Shown one piece after another: positions 16,281 through 21,227 of a stretch of DNA of 21,227 nucleotides. A program made the position numbers and the translations under genes. The stretch is from DAIOEK01 sp036746315 (GTDB lineage Bacteria; Chloroflexota; Anaerolineae; Anaerolineales; Anaerolineaceae). The DNA lies in NCBI GenBank assembly GCA_036746315.1, contig DAIOEK010000048.1:1-21227 (forward strand), given 5' to 3'. Numbering within the stretch: the stretch's first letter is position 1; each line of letters opens with the position of its first letter. The notes under the pieces were generated by a model that was not told where the DNA came from, searched no databases, and was given only the letters and a program-made list of their open reading frames with translations.

Positions 16281-17066
16281 CTAGATGCCAATCAATTCGC
16301 TCAGGTCGCGGGCTATAAAATCCGGGGCAGGTTTCCAGGATTGTGCCTGTTCCAAAGTGGTCACCCCTGAAAGCACCAGCGCGCTCTGGCAGCCACTGTT
16401 CTGTGCCGCGAGAATATCCGTCTCCAACCGATCTCCGACCATTAATGCCTGTCGGGGGGGCAGGGCAAGTCGTTCAAGGGAAAGATCGATCAACACCTTT
16501 CCCGGTTTACCCACAAACTGCGGTTCCTGCTCTGCAGCGGTGGCAATGGCGGCGATGATGGCCCCGGCGCCGGGTGCCAATCCATGGGGCGTGGGGAAAG
16601 TTTTATCCGGATTTGTGCCGATAAACTCAGCGCCCTTACGAATCCAAGTAGCTGCCTTGCCGATCTTTTGGTAGGTAATCTCACGATCCACTCCGGCGAC
16701 AACCACCTTGACGTTCTCATCCGTCTGCGGATAGCCGGCTTCCTGAATGGCATCAATCAGGCTTTGTGCACCGACCACGTGCACTGCAGTACCCTTGGGA
16801 TAATGTGCGTTCAGGTAATAGACTACAGCCATCCCGGAGGTGGTAATCTGCCAGGGTTCGAGTGCAACGCCAAAACCTGCAAATTTTTCGATGTACTGGT
16901 CCACACTGCGGGTGGCGTTGTTGGTGGCCAGTACGACTTTCAGACCCAGGGAAGCCAAACCGGCAAAAACCTTGGATAGGTCGCCGATCGTCTCGGAATC
17001 CCGCCACAGAACGCCATCCATATCCAGAATGACCCCATGTATGTCACGTTTTGCAAAATCGATCAC
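16281..17066 (-). CDS. NagD-like HAD phosphatase (subfamily IIA)
   Basis: A 261-aa HAD hydrolase with the C2-type cap of the NagD/4-nitrophenylphosphatase group. Motif I is LDMDGVLW (nucleophile Asp15, Asp17), motif II ATNNATRS (47-54), motif III Lys in GKPGK, and motif IV MVGDRLETDI. These enzymes dephosphorylate small metabolites such as sugar phosphates, nucleotides or phosphoglycolate; substrate unknown here. The start is GTG with an excellent GAGGAG five bases upstream. It is the first gene of the rlmN-ftsY-prfB operon. Confidence 0.9.
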   Translation of the reverse strand: MIDFAKRDIHGVILDMDGVLWRDSETIGDLSKVFAGLASLGLKVVLATNNATRSVDQYIEKFAGFGVALEPWQITTSGMAVVYYLNAHYPKGTAVHVVGAQSLIDAIQEAGYPQTDENVKVVVAGVDREITYQKIGKAATWIRKGAEFIGTNPDKTFPTPHGLAPGAGAIIAAIATAAEQEPQFVGKPGKVLIDLSLERLALPPRQALMVGDRLETDILAAQNSGCQSALVLSGVTTLEQAQSWKPAPDFIARDLSELIGI

Positions 17067-17094
17067 TTTATCTCCTCATTACCACAATTTCAGT

Positions 17095-17100
17095 ATTATA
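17095..17100 (-). promoter_or_regulatory. Candidate -10 box of the NagD-rlmN-ftsY-prfB operon
   Basis: A perfect minus-strand TATAAT lies 28 bp upstream of the GTG start in the only sizeable gap before the operon. No recognisable -35 hexamer accompanies it. Confidence 0.35.
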
Positions 17101-17133
17101 CCCATCCTTGAGCATCACAGGGTATAAACGATA

Positions 17134-17176
17134 AACCTGCCAGCAACAACAAACCGAGGCAGGTTCACCTCGGTTT
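17134..17176 (-). terminator. Terminator region after clpP, with two overlapping hairpins
   Basis: AAACCGAGG / CCTCGGTTT (17151-17159 and 17168-17176) form a perfect 9-bp stem 22 bp beyond the clpP stop, followed on the minus strand by T-rich GTTTGTTGTTG. A second perfect 8-bp inverted repeat, AACCTGCC / GGCAGGTT (17134-17141 and 17158-17165), overlaps its loop, so the two stems exclude each other. Confidence 0.65.
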
Positions 17177-17198
17177 GATCTTGACTTACAAGCACAAT

Positions 17199-17816
17199 TT
17201 ACTTTGCCGCGGGTTTTTCGTTGACCGCCAGTACCTGATCCACCAAACCATAATCCAAAGCCTGTTTGGCATCCATAAAGAAATCCCGTTCGGTATCCTT
17301 CTGGATCACTTCCATAGGCTGTCCGGTACGTTCCGCCATAATCTCATTCAGGCGCTGACGCAGGCGCAGGATCTCGCGGGCATGGATTTCAATATCCGTA
17401 GCCTGTCCCTGGGCGCCGCCCAGCGGCTGATGCATATGGATGGTCGCATGAGGCAGGGCATAGCGCTGCCCTTTCGTGCCGGCTGCGAGAAGCACTGTGC
17501 CGAATGAGGCGGAAAAACCGACCGCAAAAGTCGACACAGGGTTGGAGATCATCTGCATGGTGTCATAAATAGCCAGACCGGCATAAATATGCCCACCGGG
17601 GGAATTGATATACATGTGGATGGGGCGTTCCGGGTCCTCCCGGTTAAGGAACAACAGTTGAGCAACGACCAGATTGGCTACCTGATCATCGATGGGAGTC
17701 CCCAGGAAAATAATACGTTCCTTTAGCAGGAGCGAGAAAATATCATACGCCCGCTCACCACGTCCCGACGATTCAATTACCATCGGGATAACATTCTGAA
17801 TGGATGGAATGCTCAT
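17199..17816 (-). CDS. clpP: ATP-dependent Clp protease proteolytic subunit
   Basis: A 205-aa serine protease, the chamber-forming subunit of ClpXP/ClpAP. The ATG at 17816 is preferred because AGGAG is 8 nt upstream; an in-frame GTG nine bases earlier sits too close to that site. The catalytic triad is visible: Ser104 in GFSASFG, His129 in HMHQPLGG and Asp178 in ERDFF. The segment INSPGGHIYAGLAIYDTM is the usual oxyanion-region sequence. No propeptide is evident. It follows tig by 18 nt; a clpX gene, often next, is not in this window, because a terminator follows instead. Confidence 0.96.
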   Translation of the reverse strand: MSIPSIQNVIPMVIESSGRGERAYDIFSLLLKERIIFLGTPIDDQVANLVVAQLLFLNREDPERPIHMYINSPGGHIYAGLAIYDTMQMISNPVSTFAVGFSASFGTVLLAAGTKGQRYALPHATIHMHQPLGGAQGQATDIEIHAREILRLRQRLNEIMAERTGQPMEVIQKDTERDFFMDAKQALDYGLVDQVLAVNEKPAAK

Positions 17817-17834
17817 TGAGTTCACTCCTTTTCT

Positions 17835-19268
17835 TTAACTCTCAGCTTCTTCTTTCGGCGCTTCTTCTTTTACAGTTTTTGCCTTTGGTTTGCGTGGTTT
17901 TGCCTTGCTTTCTGTTTTTGCCTCGGTTTTCTCAGCAGGTTCCTCAGTTGAACCGCCGGTGGCAATCCGCTTGAGGGCTTCATAGGTGCGTCGATTCATT
18001 ACCCGAGAAGCAGCTTCCATGGCAATTGCATTTACCAGCTTTTCTTTGGGCATCTTTTTGACCAGTTTATCAAAATCCTGCGTGGTAGAGGCGATATCGT
18101 GTAAGGTATCGTGATAACTCTCTTCGATTTCTTTATCACTCAGTTCAATTTTCTCGGCTTTCGAGACCTCGCTCATAATCAAAGTACGTTCCAGCTTGTT
18201 CTTCGCCTGGGGTACCAGTTCGGATTCTTCGAATTCCTGATGAGTTTTCTGGACCATTTTCAGATATGCTTCCATATCCATATGTCGTTCCGCCAGATCG
18301 CGCTCAAAGCTCTTCAATAATTCTGCTTTTTCATCGTCCAGGACCTGGGGCGGATATTTGATGGTCGCCTTTTCCTTGATCAGTTCGATGACCCGGTTGT
18401 AGTAATCGAAGTCGTATTCAGCTTGCTTGTTCTCTTCAAGCTGGGTGCGAATCGTCTTTTTGAAGTCATCCACGGTCTCGAAAGAACCGAAATTCTTGAT
18501 AAAAGTCTCATCCACTTCGGGAAGGATCATCTTCTTTACAGACTGGACCTTGACAGTGTATTCCACCTTTTTCCCTTTGAGTTTTTCATCCTGAAAATCA
18601 GCCGGGTAATCATAGGATAAGCTAAGTTCCTTCTCATCCTTGGCACCGATCAATTTCTGGCTGAAGCCTTTAAAGGGAAATTCGTTCTCGTTGATCTCGT
18701 CCTTCGCATCGATTTTGATTTGAAGAGGGCGTTCGGGAATAATTACTTCGTCGCCGGATTTACCTTCCAATTTGATAAAGACCACATCACCGACCTTGGC
18801 TGCACCTTCCACCGGTTCCAGAGTGGCATAATAAGATCGATACTGCTCAACCACTTTTTCAACTTCGTCTTCTTCCACGCCCTTGTATTCATAAGGCAGG
18901 CGCACAGAAGTGTAATCACCAAGTTCTACCTGGGGGGCAAGCGGAACGATAAAGGATAATGTCAATGGGTCCATGCTCACAATATCATCCAATGAGCCCA
19001 TGGCTCCCGGTTCGATGTTCTTTTCCTTCAGAACCTGGGGGTAAACCTCTTCGGTTACCAATTCGATAGCCTCTTCACGGACACGCTCTTCGCCAACGGA
19101 GCGCAGTACCATGTCATATGGGGCTTTACCTGGGCGAAAACCGGGTATTCTAGTATGCTCGGAGATGTGCCGGGCAGCTTTTTTCATCTTATGTTCAAGA
19201 ATCTCGGGTTCAAGTTCAACAACGACTTTTACTTGATGATCATCACGGGGGGTGGTTTCGATTTTCAA
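17835..19268 (-). CDS. tig: Trigger factor, ribosome-associated chaperone and prolyl isomerase
   Basis: A 477-aa trigger factor. The N-terminal ribosome-binding domain carries the signature GFRPGKAP (about 43-50); a PPIase FKBP-like domain follows (about 155-245), then the helical C-terminal chaperone arms. The protein ends in a 40-residue low-complexity Lys/Glu/Ala/Pro tail beyond the normal fold, making it longer than the usual ~430 aa. The start is TTG, supported by AGAAGGA 8 nt upstream and by the MKIE start shared with the family. tig-clpP is the usual order. The upstream neighbour is a truncated tRNA-Leu gene, so its original promoter context may have been altered by integration. Confidence 0.95.
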   Translation of the reverse strand: MKIETTPRDDHQVKVVVELEPEILEHKMKKAARHISEHTRIPGFRPGKAPYDMVLRSVGEERVREEAIELVTEEVYPQVLKEKNIEPGAMGSLDDIVSMDPLTLSFIVPLAPQVELGDYTSVRLPYEYKGVEEDEVEKVVEQYRSYYATLEPVEGAAKVGDVVFIKLEGKSGDEVIIPERPLQIKIDAKDEINENEFPFKGFSQKLIGAKDEKELSLSYDYPADFQDEKLKGKKVEYTVKVQSVKKMILPEVDETFIKNFGSFETVDDFKKTIRTQLEENKQAEYDFDYYNRVIELIKEKATIKYPPQVLDDEKAELLKSFERDLAERHMDMEAYLKMVQKTHQEFEESELVPQAKNKLERTLIMSEVSKAEKIELSDKEIEESYHDTLHDIASTTQDFDKLVKKMPKEKLVNAIAMEAASRVMNRRTYEALKRIATGGSTEEPAEKTEAKTESKAKPRKPKAKTVKEEAPKEEAES

Positions 19269-19307
19269 CTTGTTTATCCTTCTGAAGTAATAGTTTTATA
19301 TAATAAA

Positions 19308-19357
19308 TGGGGAAAGCGGGGGTCGAACCCGCACGCCTTTCGGCACATGATCCTAAG
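19308..19357 (-). pseudogene. 3' half of tRNA-Leu(UAG): attachment-site remnant of an integrated element
   Basis: On the minus strand the 50 bases contain the anticodon loop CTTAGGA (anticodon UAG), the 3' anticodon strand TCATG, a class II variable arm (TGCC-GAAA-GGCG), a perfect T arm (GCGGG-TTCGACC-CCCGC) and the 3' acceptor strand TTTCCCC plus discriminator A. CCA is not encoded. The 5' half is absent: the sequence before the loop cannot pair with TCATG, and too few bases remain for a D arm. The break falls exactly in the anticodon loop, the usual crossover site of tRNA-targeting tyrosine integrases. Confidence 0.85.
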
Positions 19358-19368
19358 AGAGGGCTCTC
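19357..19368. repeat. Short palindrome at the tRNA/element junction
   Basis: GAGAGGGCTCTC has 5-bp complementary arms around GG and begins at the edge of the anticodon loop. It replaces the anticodon stem arm expected in an intact tRNA and could be part of the element-side core site for the integrase. Confidence 0.4.
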
Positions 19369-19488
19369 GTTCATTTTCTCCAGTTTTTTATTGTACATGT
19401 ATTTTTTATGTCCAAAGCGTCGCAATTATAACAGAAATGCCGAGGATCTGAGCACGGGCGTGGAGGATTTTTGTAAATTATTTTGATT

Positions 19489-19522
19489 ATTTTGCATGTG
19501 TTTTATATGTCGCATGCAAAAT
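19489..19522. repeat. Perfect 10-bp inverted repeat, operator-like
   Basis: ATTTTGCATG (19489-19498) and CATGCAAAAT (19513-19522) are exact reverse complements separated by 14 bp (24 bp centre to centre). They could bind a dimeric or tetrameric regulator or form a hairpin. The right arm runs into the TTGCAGC repeats. Confidence 0.6.
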
Positions 19523-19658
19523 TGCAGCCGAATTGCAGCAGGATCATGGAATCGGGTGCCGGCTGCAGCTGGTTTTTGATGCAATTATGTGGCAGAAGAG
19601 GGGTATAAATCGCGGTATTTCGCGTGTTTTTCGCGAGAAATTGGCAGCAATTTGGAGC
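19521..19658 (+). repeat. Helically phased short-repeat array in the gene-free part of the element
   Basis: ATTGCAGC occurs at 19521 and 19532 (11 bp apart). A TGCAGC lies inside a 14-bp near-palindrome at 19559-19572. TCGCG occurs at 19610, 19620 and 19631 (10 and 11 bp apart). ATTGGCAGC and ATTTGGAGC start at 19640 and 19650 (10 bp apart). One-turn spacing suggests cooperative protein binding, such as integrase/excisionase arm sites or iterons. No ORF is visible between 19358 and 19814. Confidence 0.5.
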
Positions 19659-19673
19659 AGTTTTGATAATTAT

Positions 19674-19703
19674 GTGAAACAGGCTGAGAATCGATTTTAT
19701 AAT
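19674..19703 (+). promoter_or_regulatory. Promoter of the unknown element gene
   Basis: GTGAAA (19674-19679), an 18-bp spacer and a perfect TATAAT (19698-19703). Transcription would begin near 19710, directly before the first hairpin of the leader. Confidence 0.5.
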
Positions 19704-19712
19704 AAATAAATG

Positions 19713-19813
19713 CTCCCTGCGATGTAGTTAGCATCCAGGGAGACGGTCATCCGAACCGGCGGCTGACAAGGTTATTTTAGCACAAGCCGCCTGGAATGCA
19801 AAAAAGGCGGCTT
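19713..19813 (+). promoter_or_regulatory. Structured 5' leader with mutually exclusive hairpins over the ribosome-binding site
   Basis: The leader opens with a hairpin: CTCCCTG/CAGGGAG (19713-19719, 19736-19742) extended by GATG/CATC across a single bulged C. A three-copy switch follows: GGCGGCT (19758-19764), AAGCCGCC (19784-19791) and GGCGGCTT (19806-19813). The middle copy can pair perfectly with either outer copy. Pairing with the last buries AAGGCGG, the only Shine-Dalgarno-like sequence, one base before the ATG; pairing with the first frees it. It does not match a riboswitch class that I can recognise. Confidence 0.6.
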
Positions 19814-19814
19814 T

Positions 19815-20969
19815 ATGAATCTGACACCACTGGCAAAATCTAAACAGGAAAGCGATTACGTCGATGAATTTGGAAGAATAAGGGGCAGCTTTTTGCATTT
19901 TCTTAGGTGTAATAGGAATTGGCGGGGTTTTTCAGGGCATGGCATTTATGATGGATCTTTGAAGTTTGACGAATCGGAAACTGGCCCAACCTACACGAGA
20001 ATCGAAATCGCTGGCCGGTCTCTTACCTCAAATAAAATAATTGGCATTGGCAGTATTTTGATCTCCCTGGTAGGCGATCAGGCTGTAATTGATGCGGGGT
20101 TCGATCCCTCGTCGGCAATAGCTGACCTAATTGATAATGGTTATCTGCGGCTCTCAAGCCATATATTTTGCGCTGATCTATCAACCAGACGATATTACAG
20201 AAAAACTAGGATAACCCGCTGCTTGTGGCGGGGTCGCAAAATGCGACCTAGAAATATTGCTGAAATGAATATTATTCGTTGCTCAAAAATATTCAACAAG
20301 AACCAGTCGAGACGGTGCGGGTCTCTTTTGAGGATCACAGAAGATATACAGAAAGACCCGGTCATACAAAAAGAGCTGAGAGATTATGAGTTTATTAGGG
20401 ACATAACCAGAAAAGCAGTTTTCTGCAATATCATTGATAATTTTTGCGAATCAATAGGGATTGATGACGGTTCTCAAAATTATTCAGATCGGCTTGCCCT
20501 TTATGATTCCGATATCGACCACGGATATATCAATTGCCACATCAAATTAGAAATTCCACTACAAGAAATGGGCGAAAGCATACGAGGCGGTGAAGAAACA
20601 CTGCGGGATCTGGAAATTGAGCCTGGTACTTATTACCCTGGCGTATTGCCAGAAGAGACCAGGCTCGATGAGATAAGATACCAAAATTATCTAAAGATCA
20701 GGCCTCAAATTGAGGATGAGATTGATCGATTGTGCATGGATTTTGTATGGGGTGAGCCTTACCCAAGGCTTACCAATGCGAAAGTTGCTTCCTTGGTGAG
20801 CCGGAAGACCGGGCAGGCTATTTATAAAAATGCCGTCGCAAAGAGATTTACAGCATTGAGTCTTCATAGCGGATTTACCGAGATCGATCCAATATCAAAA
20901 ATCGTTATTCCTGAGACTGACATCATGCCTTACAGAAGGGAAGGAAGAAGACCGGGAAAAATATCCTAA
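19815..20969 (+). CDS. Hypothetical protein of the integrated element, possible C-terminal helix-turn-helix
   Basis: A 384-aa soluble protein that I cannot assign to a family. No signal peptide or convincing membrane segment is seen. The N-terminal part (1-115) is mixed alpha/beta in character. Residues 120-170 are strongly basic with many Arg and several Cys, and the middle (about 230-300) is acidic. A segment at about 319-352 (LTNAKVASLVSRKTGQAIYK and following) looks like a helix-turn-helix or small winged helix, and the tail is basic (YRREGRRPGKIS). The basic patches and the possible DNA-binding helix suggest a nucleic-acid-binding role such as replication or regulation; this is inference only. 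It uses AGA/AGG and ATA codons more than neighbouring core genes. It is monocistronic: its own promoter and structured leader lie in front and an intrinsic terminator 32 bp after the stop. Confidence 0.8.
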   Translation: MNLTPLAKSKQESDYVDEFGRIRGSFLHFLRCNRNWRGFSGHGIYDGSLKFDESETGPTYTRIEIAGRSLTSNKIIGIGSILISLVGDQAVIDAGFDPSSAIADLIDNGYLRLSSHIFCADLSTRRYYRKTRITRCLWRGRKMRPRNIAEMNIIRCSKIFNKNQSRRCGSLLRITEDIQKDPVIQKELRDYEFIRDITRKAVFCNIIDNFCESIGIDDGSQNYSDRLALYDSDIDHGYINCHIKLEIPLQEMGESIRGGEETLRDLEIEPGTYYPGVLPEETRLDEIRYQNYLKIRPQIEDEIDRLCMDFVWGEPYPRLTNAKVASLVSRKTGQAIYKNAVAKRFTALSLHSGFTEIDPISKIVIPETDIMPYRREGRRPGKIS

Positions 20970-21000
20970 GAGCATTCGCGCCGGCAATACCAGGCTGCTT

Positions 21001-21037
21001 GATCCGCGTCCAGAACATCAGGACCGGATCTTTTTTA
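21001..21037 (+). terminator. Intrinsic terminator of the unknown element gene
   Basis: GATCCG (21001-21006) pairs with CGGATC (21025-21030), with an inner TCC/GGA pairing, and TTTTTTATT follows directly. Confidence 0.75.
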
Positions 21038-21056
21038 TTGAAAACTGGGAAACATT

Positions 21057-21092
21057 GGAAATATTTGGAAATATTGCAATGAAAATATTTCC
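21057..21092. repeat. Operator-like repeats in front of the ribbon-helix-helix gene
   Basis: GGAAATATT occurs at 21057-21065 and again at 21067-21075, exactly 10 bp apart, and as the inverse AATATTTCC at 21084-21092. Two direct copies one helical turn apart plus one inverted copy is typical of operators bound by arrays of ribbon-helix-helix dimers. Confidence 0.6.
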
Positions 21093-21103
21093 GCGGATAT
21101 TAT
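21074..21103 (+). promoter_or_regulatory. Promoter of the ribbon-helix-helix gene, embedded in the operator repeats
   Basis: TTGCAA (21074-21079), an 18-bp spacer and TATTAT (21098-21103). The -35 lies between the second direct and the inverted GGAAATATT copies, so a bound repressor would block the polymerase. Confidence 0.5.
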
Positions 21104-21148
21104 CCCCTGTGTAGCGGTTGCCACATGTACACACGAGGAGGATAAGCC

Positions 21149-21227
21149 ATGGATGAGAGAAAACGAGAGCGGCGGTTTGTTTTACGGATTGACCCTGAGA
21201 TCGATGCCGCGTTGGTCAGGTTGGCAG
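21149..21227 (+). CDS. Ribbon-helix-helix-like DNA-binding protein (N-terminal 26 residues; runs off the right edge)
   Basis: An ATG with an excellent GAGGAGG seven bases upstream opens a frame that continues to the window end. The visible residues include a charged start, then R-R-F-V-L-R-I-D-P-E-I-D-A-A-L. This is the beta strand followed by helix 1 of Arc/MetJ/CopG-type ribbon-helix-helix proteins. Such small dimers are usually autorepressors, antitoxins or plasmid/ICE regulators. The repeats overlapping its promoter fit autoregulation. A toxin partner or other gene downstream cannot be seen. Confidence 0.65.
   Translation, partial: MDERKRERRFVLRIDPEIDAALVRLA

Larger units (their letters stand above)
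19358..21227. mobile_element. Left part of an integrated genetic element (island), continuing past the right edge
   Basis: The region begins at the broken tRNA-Leu anticodon loop and differs from the core genome. It has lower GC, frequent AGA/AGG and ATA codons in its main gene, a 457-bp gene-free stretch rich in short repeats, one unrecognised ORF and a ribbon-helix-helix-like gene. Because the tRNA 3' half lies next to tig, the element extends rightward and the restored tRNA-Leu should lie at its far end. No integrase gene is inside the window, so the element type (prophage, ICE, integrated plasmid) is unknown. Confidence 0.7.

Noticed and set aside
19308..19395. A complete but unusual tRNA-Leu
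   Set aside because: GGAGAAA upstream could imitate an acceptor strand, but fewer than 20 bases remain before the loop, leaving no room for a D arm, and the anticodon stem does not pair.
19489..19660. CRISPR array
   Set aside because: The repeats are only 5-9 bp, degenerate and spaced one helical turn apart, without unique spacers of about 30 bp.
19308..19815. tRNA-Leu interrupted by a group I intron
   Set aside because: No sequence resembling a tRNA-Leu 5' half is present upstream on the minus strand within 450 bp, and no group I core was evident.

Overview
The window reads as chromosomal DNA of a bacterium, most likely an anaerobic member of Chloroflexota (Anaerolineae-like). That assignment is an inference from the gene content and the style of the proteins; there is no rRNA or other decisive marker here. 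About 19.3 kb is ordinary core genome. The last ~1.9 kb appears to be the first part of an integrated element that entered through a tRNA-Leu gene.

Layout. 1-737 (-): N-terminal two thirds of a phosphoglucomutase/phosphomannomutase. A divergent AT-rich promoter region separates it from a plus-strand operon at 834-3038: a cysteine desulfurase and the tRNA 2-thiouridylase MnmA, i.e. sulfur donor and user side by side. A small membrane protein (3054-3332) follows, with its own promoter overlapping the mnmA stop. A 16-bp bidirectional terminator lies between it and a convergent cold-shock gene (3440-3652) that has a textbook promoter and a ~145-nt leader. Next on the minus strand are a VKOR-family disulfide-bond membrane protein with a small Cys-rich/hyperacidic protein, then a full-length Rel (p)ppGpp synthetase/hydrolase (4693-6915). 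A four-gene minus-strand metabolic operon (6999-12038) encodes a fused multi-cluster iron-sulfur/flavin oxidoreductase, a DAO-type flavoprotein, a malate/lactate-dehydrogenase-2 family enzyme and a HAD phosphatase. It is probably a module oxidising an imino/secondary amino acid or opine-like substrate.

Phosphofructokinase (12169-13140, +) is transcribed divergently and ends at a strong terminator. The minus-strand run 17066 to 13206 is a packed housekeeping operon: NagD-like HAD phosphatase, rlmN, ftsY, prfB. prfB carries the programmed +1 frameshift. Upstream of it, clpP and tig form the usual protein-quality operon (19268 to 17199).

Accessory end. Immediately upstream of tig lies only the 3' half of a tRNA-Leu(UAG) gene, cut exactly at the anticodon loop. 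This is the signature of tyrosine-recombinase integration: the intact tRNA should sit beyond the right edge of the window. The DNA to the right (19358-21227) contains helically phased short repeats, a perfect 10-bp inverted repeat, and a promoter followed by a ~105-nt leader with mutually exclusive hairpins that can hide or expose the ribosome-binding site. It also holds a 384-aa protein I cannot assign to any family, a terminator, and the start of a ribbon-helix-helix-like regulator with its own operator-like repeats. This end is the part of the window most likely to be undescribed.
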